Positions 49,832-58,005 of a stretch of 64,000 nucleotides of DNA are shown piece after piece (within the stretch, counting starts at the first letter, position 1; every line of letters begins with the position of its first letter). Below the pieces are notes generated by a model. That model saw nothing but the letters and a program-made list of their open reading frames with translations, was not told the origin of the DNA and made no database searches. The translations under genes and the position numbers were made by a program. The DNA comes from Ectobacillus funiculus (lineage in GTDB: Bacteria; Bacillota; Bacilli; Bacillales; Bacillaceae_G): NCBI RefSeq assembly GCF_042429435.1, contig NZ_JBHMAF010000020.1; one strand, written 5' to 3'.

Positions 49832-49966
49832 TCTTGTATATATTATAATGTGTATCTATGTCTGCTAACATAAGGAGAAACACGTTAGAACAAAATATAA
49901 CTGTCGCTCGTAGTTCAGTACGATTTGGCGGAAATTTGGTTAAAATGGAAGAGGGAAAATGATTCA

Positions 49967-50215
49967 ATGAAGGTATTAGACTTTGCAAAAGCTAAAGAAG
50001 AAAAAGAAGCGCTGTCTCAAGTGAAGGAAATGCCAATTGATGATATTAGACAGCTTTCGCACGATGATTTATTAACTCGTTTGCAATCTTGTATTGATTG
50101 TCTGTCATTAAATAGGCTGTTCTCAGAAGAATGGAACTCTTATAGGAATCACATTGACGATTTAATGATAATTCTAGATGAACGCTTGAAAAAAGCAAAA
50201 AGACTCCCGTATTAG
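49967..50215 (+). CDS. Small helical protein of unknown function (82 aa)
   Basis: 82-residue soluble, mostly helical protein (KVLDFAKAKEEKEALSQVKE at the start; EEWNSYRNHIDDLMIILDER near the end). No recognised domain. ATG 49967 is used, with GAGGG about eleven bases upstream. A terminator overlaps its last codons, which supports an intact transcription unit. Confidence 0.6.
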   Translation: MKVLDFAKAKEEKEALSQVKEMPIDDIRQLSHDDLLTRLQSCIDCLSLNRLFSEEWNSYRNHIDDLMIILDERLKKAKRLPY

Positions 50216-50222
50216 TGGGAGT
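50199..50222 (+). terminator. Hairpin overlapping the end of the 82-aa gene
   Basis: AGACTCCC pairs with GGGAGTCT around a short loop; the tail is A/T-rich rather than a clean T run. Confidence 0.6.
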
Positions 50223-50364
50223 CTATATAAGTTGAATTTAATTCTTGTACCTTCTTATTCAGTGCCTAAATCATCATTCAAATTTCCTTTATAAGGCATT
50301 GTATTCTGTATGAATTTGTGCTGCAATGGGATTGTGAGAAAATATTTAGTTCAACTTATATAGA
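50222..50364. mobile_element. MITE-like 143-bp element with 15-bp terminal inverted repeats
   Basis: TCTATATAAGTTGAA at 50222-50236 is exactly inverted at 50350-50364. The interior is non-coding and AT-rich. It joins the terminator of the upstream gene to the end of a truncated minus-strand peptide gene. No clear target-site duplication is seen, so this could also be an inverted duplication. Confidence 0.45.
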
Positions 50365-50462
50365 TACCATAAATCATCGAGGGTTTGCAATGGTGCTTTA
50401 CTACTACCTGTTGCTACTGTCGTTGCAAATACTGTTAGGGCTGATGTAATAATTGGAGCCAT
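50346..50462 (-). CDS. Short ORF (38 aa), probably a truncated gene
   Basis: 38 codons on the minus strand beginning ATG, nine bases after GGAG. It encodes APIITSALTVFATTVATGSS, then KAPLQTLDDLWYLYKLN. The phrase PLQTLDDLWYL resembles, from memory, the N-terminus of longer DUF4393-like proteins, and the frame stops just after entering the inverted-repeat element. I therefore read it as a 5' remnant; an intact small peptide is the alternative. Confidence 0.4.
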   Translation of the reverse strand: MAPIITSALTVFATTVATGSSKAPLQTLDDLWYLYKLN

Positions 50463-50565
50463 GATATTATCTCCATTCTTATTAGTACAAATATATCAAA
50501 TATGACGATAAACACAAAAATATAATGGATAGTTTTTTGATCAAAACACCATTTTATACTAATCC

Positions 50566-50593
50566 AGAGGGGCAAAGATGCTCCTCTTTTTAT
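50566..50593 (+). terminator. Terminator-like hairpin in the gene-poor region
   Basis: AGAGG-GC pairs with GC-CCTCT (one extra base) followed by TTTTTATT. No gene directly upstream on this strand. Confidence 0.5.
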
Positions 50594-50638
50594 TGTAGAA
50601 AGAAAACCACCGGCATTTCGGGGCGGATTTGTTTATTT

Positions 50639-50836
50639 TTAACGCTTTGATTTTCTATATCCGGCAGATTGAGTTTCTGATTCTGTACAGAACATTTCTT
50701 TGGCATCCGTTTTGTCATAGAATGCCTGTCCTGGCATGTGATAAATTTTCTCCCCGTTTGAAGAGATGTTACCTTTAATATTACAATTCTGTTTTGGTGT
50801 TTGAGTTGCAATCAGATAAATAGTTTTATATAACAA
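50639..50836 (-). pseudogene. Fragment with a sunset domain, probable gene remnant
   Basis: The open frame encodes CNIKGNISSNGEKIYHMPGQ followed by AFYDKT and FCTESETQSAGYRKSKR. This is the compact C-terminal sunset domain found at the end of secreted nucleases and other Bacillus exoproteins. Only 65 residues remain, the first codon would be TTG with no ribosome binding site, and a stop lies just upstream. I read it as the 3' remnant of a longer gene. Confidence 0.6.
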
Positions 50837-50905
50837 TTAAAATGTATTATTTGATATTCAAGAGTATGAAAGTGTCTATTTGGGAGATGGGTTTCGGCCA
50901 ATAAA

Positions 50906-51136
50906 ATGAATTTGAATTGCCAAGAAAAAATTGCAGATTCTAAGAATGGTTTTCCCGCTAATATAAATAATGTAGGAACCTTTGCGTTTAATGCTCTTGC
51001 AAAACAGTGTTTTTGTAATGTGACAGGTAGCGGGGAGGTTAATTACTTGATATTTGGTGCTGTTAAACATTCTGTAAATTTGATTAACATTCCTGTTTTT
51101 AGAGTACAAGAATATGGAGATAAGAGGAATCGATGA
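50906..51136 (+). CDS. Doubtful ORF (76 aa) in the gene-poor region
   Basis: An open frame of 76 codons with a plausibly structured composition (GEVNYLIFGAVKHSVNLINI, PVFRVQEYGD). No ribosome binding site at a proper distance and no recognised family. The opposite strand is also open over the same bases. It may be a relic or noise. Confidence 0.2.
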   Translation: MNLNCQEKIADSKNGFPANINNVGTFAFNALAKQCFCNVTGSGEVNYLIFGAVKHSVNLINIPVFRVQEYGDKRNR

Positions 51137-51229
51137 AAAGGAGAGTTTGCTCCATTTTTTCATGAGAATAGAATTTGGAATCATTACATTGAAACGCTTC
51201 ATGACTAACGAAGGTTAGGAGGAAATGAA

Positions 51230-53560
51230 TTGGAGGTAATCGGGAAAAGCGTCATTCGTAAAGAGGCGTGGGACAAAGTGAAGGGCCGGGCGAAATACAC
51301 GAATGATTACCAATCAATTGGGATGCTTTCTTGTAAAAAGGTCATTAGTCCATACGGGCATGCTAGAATCACTGCAATAGACACGACAGAAGCGCTAAAA
51401 ATGCCGGGAGTTAGGGCGATTGTCGCTGGAGAACATTTTCCGCTCACAGGTGAGGCAATTCGTGACCGTCCGCCAATTGCTGTAGATAAAGTCCGTTATC
51501 ACGGGGAAGTAGTTGCACTGGTTATTGCAGAAACTCCAGAACAGGCCAGGGCAGCAGCCAATCGGGTTAAGGTCGACTATGAATTATTGCCAGTAGTAAA
51601 TTCACCGACACAGGCATTTCAAGAAAATGCTCCCCTTGTTCATGAAAAGTTAGGCGAATACAAAAAGGAGGAGGATTCACACCCGGTTCCGGGAACAAAC
51701 ATTGCAACTTATATTAAAATTCGCAAGGGTAACATGGAACAAGGCTGGGCTGATAGTGAAGTAACGGTAGAAGCAAGTTATTCCTTTGCTCCTTCTGACC
51801 ATGCAGCAATGGAAACCAGATGTTCGACTTGTGAGATTTTACCCGATGGAACAATCAATATAATGACCTCCTCCCAGGCCCCTTTTATGGTCAAAACACT
51901 TATAGCTGATTACTTTGGTGAGGATATGGGGAAAATCGTTGTTCACACGCCGTTTGTAGGAGGAGCCTACGGCGGAAAGGCAGCTGTTCAGCTTGAAGTA
52001 CTTGCCTACTTAGCATCGAAGGCTGTCGGCGGTCGGCCCGTAAAGGTCTGGAATGACCGTGAAGAGGATATGATTACCTCCCCAAGTCATATTGGTTTGG
52101 ACGCAACAGTTAAAATTGGGGCCGATCGCAGCGGGAAAATTCAAGCTATGGAAATCCTTTATCTGTGGGACGGGGGTGCTTATTCCGATAAAGCTATTGA
52201 TGTAACGAGATCAGGGGCAGTGGATTGCACAGGTCCTTACAATGTTGAGAATGTCTGGGGTGATTCGTATTGTATGTACACCAATCATCCATATGCATCC
52301 CCATTTAGGGGATTTGCCCATTCCGAGCTTTCCTTTGTCATTGAAAGAACAATGGACTTACTTTCACAAAAGCTGCAGATGGATCCGCTTGAACTCCGTT
52401 ATATAAATGCTATCCGTCCAGGAAACACGACACCGACAAGGGTTCCCTTAAATAAAAGTAATTTAGGAAACTTACCACAATGCATTGAGAAAGTAAGAGA
52501 GTTAATCCGATGGGAAGAAGGTCCAATCAAAGAGGTAAATGAGCGTTTTATTAGAGTAAAAGGTGTGAGCTGCAGTTGGAAAACGTCAACGATTGATGCT
52601 AACGCTCCCTCAGGTGCTATTTTAACATTTAATCGGGATGGAAGTATCAATTTAATGTCAGGACTTATTGAAATTGGAACGGGAACGAAGACTGTGCTGG
52701 CTCAAATTCTCGCTGAGAGACTTAAAATGGATGTCGATAACATTCATGTTCGAATGGAAGTTGATACCCAGACAATGCCAGAGCATTGGAAAACCGTTGC
52801 CAGCAGGGGAACATTTATGGCAGGCAGGGCTACCTTAAATGCCGCAGAAGATGTAATTAATCAATTGAAAGAAATAGCTTCATGTGTATTAAGAGCGCCA
52901 AAGGAAGATTTTGAAGTGGCAAATAGCCGGGTGTTTTTAAGGGATGATCCAGTGATCGGATTACATTTTAAAGATATTGGCTACGGTTATAAGTATCCAA
53001 ATGGTAATGCGATTGGTGGTCAAATCATTGGTAGAGGAAATTATATATTACGCCATATAACACATTTAGATCCGGAAACGGGGGCTGGGAAACCAGGTCC
53101 GGAATGGTCCGTTGCAGCATATGGAGTAGAGGTAGAATTTGACCGTCGGGATTATACGTATCGACTCATAAATGCTGCGACGGTGGTGGATGCTGGCCGG
53201 GTAATGAATGAAAAAGCGGCATTAGGTCAAGTGATGGGCGCAATGAGTATGGGGTTAGCGTTCGCTGGGAGAGAAACATTTTATTTTGATGAGCTTGGGA
53301 GAGTTTTGAATCCGCAGCTTCGGACATATCGCCCGCTCCGCTATGGAGAGAATCCACATTACTTGGTTGGTTTTGTAGAAAACCCGCAGCTTGATGCGCC
53401 ATATGGAGCCCGTGGAATAGGAGAGCTAGGATTAATGGGAATGCCTGGGGCCCTTGGGAATGCGTTGTCTGTGGCTGCCGGTGTTTCGCTTTATAATTTG
53501 CCATTAATTCCAGAATTGATTTGGAAAGCGAAGGAGGCAGCAAAGAATGCTTCCGTTTGA
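51230..53560 (+). CDS. Molybdenum hydroxylase large subunit (xanthine dehydrogenase/CoxL family)
   Basis: 776-residue molybdopterin-binding subunit of a three-subunit hydroxylase that hydroxylates heteroaromatic or aldehyde substrates. It begins with KSVIRKEAWDKVKGRAKYTND, has the Mo-cofactor contacts SSQAPF and FRGFAHSEL, and the catalytic glutamate Glu732 in GARGIGELGLMG. The CO-dehydrogenase active-site signature AYxCSFR is absent; the equivalent is SPFRGFAHSEL. It starts with TTG after AGGAGG. No purine transporter, pathway gene or CoxD/XdhC maturation gene is adjacent, so the substrate is unknown. Confidence 0.9.
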   Translation: MEVIGKSVIRKEAWDKVKGRAKYTNDYQSIGMLSCKKVISPYGHARITAIDTTEALKMPGVRAIVAGEHFPLTGEAIRDRPPIAVDKVRYHGEVVALVIAETPEQARAAANRVKVDYELLPVVNSPTQAFQENAPLVHEKLGEYKKEEDSHPVPGTNIATYIKIRKGNMEQGWADSEVTVEASYSFAPSDHAAMETRCSTCEILPDGTINIMTSSQAPFMVKTLIADYFGEDMGKIVVHTPFVGGAYGGKAAVQLEVLAYLASKAVGGRPVKVWNDREEDMITSPSHIGLDATVKIGADRSGKIQAMEILYLWDGGAYSDKAIDVTRSGAVDCTGPYNVENVWGDSYCMYTNHPYASPFRGFAHSELSFVIERTMDLLSQKLQMDPLELRYINAIRPGNTTPTRVPLNKSNLGNLPQCIEKVRELIRWEEGPIKEVNERFIRVKGVSCSWKTSTIDANAPSGAILTFNRDGSINLMSGLIEIGTGTKTVLAQILAERLKMDVDNIHVRMEVDTQTMPEHWKTVASRGTFMAGRATLNAAEDVINQLKEIASCVLRAPKEDFEVANSRVFLRDDPVIGLHFKDIGYGYKYPNGNAIGGQIIGRGNYILRHITHLDPETGAGKPGPEWSVAAYGVEVEFDRRDYTYRLINAATVVDAGRVMNEKAALGQVMGAMSMGLAFAGRETFYFDELGRVLNPQLRTYRPLRYGENPHYLVGFVENPQLDAPYGARGIGELGLMGMPGALGNALSVAAGVSLYNLPLIPELIWKAKEAAKNASV

Positions 53561-54380
53561 TTTTGATTATTATAAACCATCTTCCCTTCAGGAGGCTGTT
53601 AATTTATATCAGTACCTAAACCGGCAAGGCAAGAAGCCTATGTTTATATCAGGTGGAACGGAATTAATTACGCTAGGCAGAATTAACTTAGTCTATACGG
53701 AAGCGGTTATTGATGTAAAAGAAATTGCTGAAAGCAAAGCCATGCAATTTAGCGGAGAATATCTCGTGCTGGGAAGCTCAGTCACTCTTACTGAACTTAG
53801 CGAGGAGAATCCATTCCCTTTATTATCTAAAACGGCAAGTGAAATTGCTGATCATACTGCTCGGGTGAAAATTACGCTTGGCGGGAATATATGTGCGCAA
53901 ATTTTTTACCGTGAAGCCGTTTTACCTTTTTTGCTCTCTGACAGCCAAGTAGTCACGGTTGGACCGGAAGGAACTAGGGTGACCCCTATTAATGAGATAT
54001 TTCGGGAACGGCTGCAGCTCTCATCGGGCGAGTTTCTCGTACAAATAGCAACAGAAAAACGATTTACTGAGGCGCCGTTTTTTACCTTCAAAAGACGCCA
54101 ACAGTGGGATACTGGTTATCCATTAATAACAATCGCAGCCTTAAAAATCGATAATGAGATCAGGGTAGCTTTAAGTGGACTCTGTCCTTTTCCTTTTCGA
54201 TCACAGGGGGTAGAAGCAGCTTTAAACAATAAAGAAATGCCAGAATCCGAAAGAATTGAACGTGCACTAGCTTCATTGCCAGAACGGATTTTAGATGATG
54301 TCGAAGGTTCAGCAAACTATCGCTTATTTGTATTGCGGAATTTATTGTTGGATGTTTTAGAATCATTAGATAAGGCATGA
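53547..54380 (+). CDS. Molybdenum hydroxylase FAD-binding subunit (CoxM-like)
   Basis: 277-residue medium subunit carrying FAD between the Fe-S and quinone/NAD acceptor. The FAD motifs are FISGGTELITLGR (pyrophosphate loop) and ITLGGNICAQI. It overlaps the large subunit gene by 14 bases, with an AAGGAGG site inside it. Confidence 0.9.
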   Translation: MLPFDFDYYKPSSLQEAVNLYQYLNRQGKKPMFISGGTELITLGRINLVYTEAVIDVKEIAESKAMQFSGEYLVLGSSVTLTELSEENPFPLLSKTASEIADHTARVKITLGGNICAQIFYREAVLPFLLSDSQVVTVGPEGTRVTPINEIFRERLQLSSGEFLVQIATEKRFTEAPFFTFKRRQQWDTGYPLITIAALKIDNEIRVALSGLCPFPFRSQGVEAALNNKEMPESERIERALASLPERILDDVEGSANYRLFVLRNLLLDVLESLDKA

Positions 54381-54411
54381 GTAAGGAGGAAGATGAAGGG
54401 AGGCTAAATGC

Positions 54412-54867
54412 TTGAAAACACAAACAATCGTGTTAAATATCAACGGCGAGGATCAGACGATTACGGTAAGAGCGGCAGACACTCTTTTGTTTACACTAAG
54501 GGGAAAGTTGGGCTTAACTGGCGCAAAACCAGGTTGTTTAAATGGTGATTGCGGAGCCTGTACGGTGAATGTTAACGGCCGTCCGATGAAATCATGCTTG
54601 ATGCTCACCGTTGAAGCGGTTGGAAAAAAGATTACAACAGTTGAAGGATTGAAGGACTCCCCGATTCAACGTGCGTTTGTAGAAAACTTTGCGTTCCAAT
54701 GCGGCTATTGTACACCTGGCTTTATCATGAACTGCCATTCGCTGATCGAGCAGCATCCCGATGCTGATGATAAAACAATTAAAGAATGGCTGTCATCAAA
54801 TATATGCCGGTGCACCGGCTATGCCGAAATTGAGAAAGCGGTAAAATCTGTTCTGGAAGAGAAGTAA
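54412..54867 (+). CDS. Molybdenum hydroxylase [2Fe-2S] subunit (CoxS-like)
   Basis: 151-residue small subunit with two [2Fe-2S] clusters: plant-type ligands Cys42, Cys47, Cys50, Cys62 (GCLNGDCGACTV) and the C-terminal four-helix cluster Cys97, Cys100, Cys132, Cys134 (CGYCTPGF, ICRCTGY). It starts with TTG 54412, eight bases after GGGAGG. All three subunits are therefore present and intact in the order large-medium-small, unlike the small-first or medium-first orders often seen. Confidence 0.93.
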   Translation: MKTQTIVLNINGEDQTITVRAADTLLFTLRGKLGLTGAKPGCLNGDCGACTVNVNGRPMKSCLMLTVEAVGKKITTVEGLKDSPIQRAFVENFAFQCGYCTPGFIMNCHSLIEQHPDADDKTIKEWLSSNICRCTGYAEIEKAVKSVLEEK

Positions 54868-54905
54868 GTAGTTGTTTTGTTGCAATCGAGTTGTTTAAAA
54901 TACGT

Positions 54906-54941
54906 AAAAAAGGATTTCGCCTGTCAGCGAAATCCTTTTTT
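54906..54941 (+). terminator. Terminator of the molybdenum hydroxylase operon
   Basis: AAAAAAGGATTTCGC pairs with GCGAAATCCTTTTTT around CTGTCA. A near copy of this hairpin occurs at 56809. Confidence 0.93.
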
Positions 54942-55130
54942 GAGTTATCAGAGTTTCTTAATATGCTTATGGAGTTAAGATAGCTACCTCACGTTCCGAG
55001 TTACACTTCAGGTGTAGCTGATTGGACTTGAATTTAAGGTTGGAGGTGATCTTTCTACATCTTAATCCGCCCAGATTAGTTCATTTTATAAGAGTGAAGG
55101 ATATAGATATATAGTTCAATGTCGATTATA

Positions 55131-55274
55131 TTATGCTTGAAGTGATTTCTGCTTTGATTTATTGATATTTTCAACAGTCATCCTCATTTCCGCGACAAGA
55201 AAGAGGAGATACACATAAACAGCTTCTAATAAGCATAGGGTGTTTTTCTGTAGGTTTGCTAGAAATAATTTCAT
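55131..55274 (-). CDS. Small membrane protein of unknown function (47 aa)
   Basis: 47 residues with one central hydrophobic segment (LCLLEAVYVYLLFLVAEM) and a basic, polar tail. The ATG is nine bases after a full AAGGAGG, which is the main evidence that it is translated. Not recognised. A longer open frame upstream has no site. Confidence 0.5.
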   Translation of the reverse strand: MKLFLANLQKNTLCLLEAVYVYLLFLVAEMRMTVENINKSKQKSLQA

Positions 55275-55413
55275 ATGGATTGTCCTCCTTGTGTCTAGTA
55301 GGGATATCAGTATCATACTATTGATTATCCGCACAATGTGACTTTATGTCAGGTTTTCTATCATGGTTTTTTCATAGCTCTTGAGGAGTAATAAGGGAGA
55401 GGGAGCGTAGGTA

Positions 55414-55671
55414 TTAAAAGCTATGTTTTAGGATACCTGAACTGTAACTTGGTCTCTTGTGTGCTAAAACATATAGGAAAGGGTGAATGGATATCTTACT
55501 TGCAAAAGCCGAGTAGATTGTGGTGTAAACGGGGAAAGCATTGATAGCCCCGGAGAGAAAAGGAAACCAAGCCATAGCTATTAAACTCACAAAATAAATT
55601 CCCCCTAGAACAAATAAACTGCTGAGTTCACTCGTCTTGGGGGAGTTCTTTAGTTTAATACTATACTTCAA
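55414..55671 (-). CDS. Small membrane protein coupled to psiE (85 aa)
   Basis: 85 residues with two hydrophobic segments (LFVLGGIYFVSLIAMAWFPF and NAFPVYTTIYSAFAS) and a basic C-terminus. It overlaps psiE by four bases (ATGA), so it is probably translated by coupling. No family recognised. Confidence 0.55.
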   Translation of the reverse strand: MKYSIKLKNSPKTSELSSLFVLGGIYFVSLIAMAWFPFLSGAINAFPVYTTIYSAFASKISIHPFLYVLAHKRPSYSSGILKHSF

Positions 55672-56135
55672 GATTCTTTATTAGGAGGTTTTCTAGAGGA
55701 TGTTTTATTAATAATGTAATAGCTTAAGATTAAAATAAGGATAACGAAAGCGTGTAGTAATGTATTGAAGGGGTTATCATGATCAACGATGATTAAGCGA
55801 AGCATTGCTGTAATACCAATATAGAGAAAGTATCTCATTGGAAAATGGTAATTTTCCCGAAAGTATTTTACAATCATTGAAATAAATTCAAAATAGAGAA
55901 AAAAGACAAGAATCTGTTCGAGGAAATTGTGAAAATTGGTTGTTTCAGATGTGATAATAAATTCTACAAAATGAAAAGTTTCCTTAGCCATTAAAATACA
56001 TAAAACTGTGGCAAGTATGATTAATGATGCATTTAAGATAAATTGTAATATCGATGGGACAGCGGTACGAAAAGTAGGAAGTTTGCTGAATTCAAAAATT
56101 GCTTTTTGCGAGGTCATTCTCCAAGTATCTCTCAT
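55668..56135 (-). CDS. psiE: PsiE-like membrane protein
   Basis: 155-residue membrane protein with four hydrophobic helices. ILVFFLYFEFISMIVKYFRE and HFPMRYFLYIGITAMLRLII are close to the core of the phosphate-starvation-inducible PsiE family. Function unknown. ATG follows AAAGGGGG with eight-base spacing. Two-gene operon with the 85-residue protein. Confidence 0.85.
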   Translation of the reverse strand: MRDTWRMTSQKAIFEFSKLPTFRTAVPSILQFILNASLIILATVLCILMAKETFHFVEFIITSETTNFHNFLEQILVFFLYFEFISMIVKYFRENYHFPMRYFLYIGITAMLRLIIVDHDNPFNTLLHAFVILILILSYYIINKTSSRKPPNKES

Positions 56136-56461
56136 TCATCAATCCCCCTTTATCATAAATTACTTTTATATTATCAGCTGAAATAGAAATTTAGTTAAAA
56201 AGTGGAACATTATCTAACACATAAAATAAAAAATGTAAGAAAATATTACAATATAAAAATTCATATTGAACTAGTCTTATGTTAATGGATGAATGGTATT
56301 CCATCACAGCTTTGTATGATACATACACATTTCTATTAAGCTTTTTACATAAACAACAAGAAAGTTACAAAAAATTTAAAAATTTGCTTCACTCTGATGA
56401 TAAAAGCAGTTCCTATGCCTCTTCCTTTTATAATAGATAGGACAATGGAGAAAGGATGGTT
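56136..56461. other. AT-rich intergenic region between divergent genes
   Basis: About 325 bases, very AT-rich. It must hold the promoters for psiE and the gene at 56462. I see a TATAAT at 56429-56434 without a clear -35 partner, and nothing else. Confidence 0.4.
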
Positions 56462-56761
56462 ATGGTGGAGGCATTTGAATTAAAAGTTGAAGATTATGAA
56501 CGAGCACGCGATGATTATGACAATTTGTTGCGAAAGATTGATGAAAAAGCGGTTGAAATTGTGCGCATTTTATTTGAAGAAGAAAAAGAAAAAAAGCTTT
56601 ATATAAGATGGGAATACGGCACGTCATTTGTTCATAGCTCTAATGTGATCGTATTACTAAGATCAGACGGTTCCCCTATTTACTTGGAGCGAAACGAAGT
56701 GATGGGGATTATTGATACAATTGACCGATTATATAAAGATACCTTGGTAATAAACAATTAA
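56462..56761 (+). CDS. Small soluble protein of unknown function (99 aa)
   Basis: 99-residue charged protein with an N-terminal helical half (KVEDYERARDDYDNLLRKID) and a beta-rich second half (YIRWEYGTSFVHSSNVIVLL). Not recognised. ATG 56462 is six bases after GGAGAAAGG; two codons upstream another ATG overlaps that site. A terminator follows directly. Confidence 0.6.
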   Translation: MVEAFELKVEDYERARDDYDNLLRKIDEKAVEIVRILFEEEKEKKLYIRWEYGTSFVHSSNVIVLLRSDGSPIYLERNEVMGIIDTIDRLYKDTLVINN

Positions 56762-56766
56762 AAAAA

Positions 56767-56790
56767 GAACGAGATATCTCGTTCCTTTTC
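56767..56790 (+). terminator. Bidirectional terminator
   Basis: GAACGAGATATCTCGTTC is a perfect palindrome flanked by A6 and CTTTTC. Confidence 0.85.
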
Positions 56791-56808
56791 AAAATAGTAA
56801 GGACGATT

Positions 56809-56842
56809 AAAAAGGATTTCGCTGGGCAGTGAAATCCTTTTT
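56809..56842 (+). repeat. Second copy of the AAAGGATTTCGC hairpin
   Basis: AAAAAGGATTTC pairs with GAAATCCTTTTT. It shares stem and flank (GAAATCC-T5-GAG) with the terminator at 54906. It follows another terminator, so it ends no obvious gene. Confidence 0.75.
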
Positions 56843-57134
56843 GAGATGTAGAAAAAATCTGAGTTTTTAAGTTTTTTGATTCGGTATGAATGGAGTATAG
56901 GCGTTTCGAACCAGTGATCTCCCTCTGGTAAGGGAAAAGGAGCGTTAGGAATATAGCTGATATGGCGGCTTGTTACACGGTCAACAATTATCGGTAGAGG
57001 AAAGACAGACATAACAGGTAAGTTTTCCGTTGTTGTTCCCGGGCAAAAGTAGAGGTAACTGTAAAGGATAGTGCAGGGAATTATAACCTGTACACAATGG
57101 GAACGGTAGTACGGTGAGTGAAAGATTAAATGTA

Positions 57135-57286
57135 TATAATGCACCTATGTTTTGTTATAAAATGTTACATTTAAGAAGAGTGCGAAAACAGTAATTAGGA
57201 TGAGTGCACTAATGCTAATGGATGTACATTAGTAATGGTTGTAGCTTTTGCAGGGATGAGGTAACTCATCCTTTTTTTTTTTTTTA
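57135..57286 (+). ncRNA. Possible small RNA ending in a very strong terminator
   Basis: GGATGAG pairs with CTCATCC around GTAA at 57254-57271, followed by 14 T. No gene lies upstream on this strand within 490 bases. A TATAAT at 57135-57140 could start a transcript of about 140 bases that also contains the hairpin ACTAATG/CATTAGT. No -35 match, so the promoter is weakly supported. Confidence 0.35.
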
Positions 57287-57742
57287 TAAATATAATTTTT
57301 CGGAAACGTAGAATCGCAATATTGTTTTAGCTATGGATTATGATAAAATTTCAAATGAGCTCGCTTTGGATAGATTTTACTCTTTGTTGAAGTTGTCATT
57401 TTTTCAGTATATACATAATTTCCGTTCCATGGAGTATTTGTTTGTAGTTTAAAATGGTTTAAATTCTAGCGTAAAATGAATTTTTTTCATTTTTTATATC
57501 AACTCATAGTAAATTAAAGTCCTTTCAATTACATTCTAATTAATCAATAATACTTTCAACTAGGATTTAGTCTCTTCTGCTTCTATATGGCTGAGTCTAT
57601 TTAATTGATATTTTAAAAAAATATATTATATAATATTTAACAAGGTTAACTTTATTTAAGTTTCCTAAACATTTCAACTTTATTTTTCAATATAAACAAA
57701 TTAGAAATTTTGAAAATATATGAATATTGGATTAAAAAAGGA
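57287..57742. other. Very AT-rich gene-free stretch
   Basis: About 455 bases of A/T-rich sequence without ORF, repeat or clear signal. Confidence 0.5.
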
Positions 57743-57771
57743 TTGAAAGGTATAAATAAAGGTTGTATGAT
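57743..57771 (+). promoter_or_regulatory. Probable promoter of the pentose phosphate operon
   Basis: TTGAAA, 17 bases, TATGAT. Transcription from about 57778 gives a leader of roughly 228 bases before zwf. Confidence 0.6.
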
Positions 57772-57920
57772 ACGTATTGTTACTTTCGTTGTTAGAAGTT
57801 ATTACATTTAAAGTTATGTTTTTAAGTGCCATGACTATGCTTTAGATTTTGATAAGCACAAAGGGACTTCTTAGAGGGGGGACTACAGCTAGAGAAACGG
57901 CATTAGGTGCAGGAGACGGG

Positions 57921-57989
57921 ATGACAGGCGCTAGAGCTATTGAGGAGATATCTCTGTACAAGCACCTTTCGAGGAAATGTTTCAAATAA
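57921..57989 (+). CDS. Possible upstream ORF (22 codons) in the zwf leader
   Basis: ATG five bases after AGGAG opens a 22-codon frame (MTGARAIEEISLYKHLSRKC, then FK) that stops just before the zwf ribosome binding site. It lies in a segment clearly richer in G and C than the bases before it. It could be a leader peptide or a fragment of a lost gene. Confidence 0.35.
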   Translation: MTGARAIEEISLYKHLSRKCFK

Positions 57990-58005
57990 GAAGGAGGAAT
58001 AAAAA

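Noticed and set aside
50876..51202. 108-codon minus-strand frame
   Set aside because: Overlaps another open frame on the plus strand, no ribosome binding site, no motif.
56758..57144. 128-codon minus-strand frame
   Set aside because: Begins without a ribosome binding site, runs through two terminator hairpins, and has a random-looking composition.
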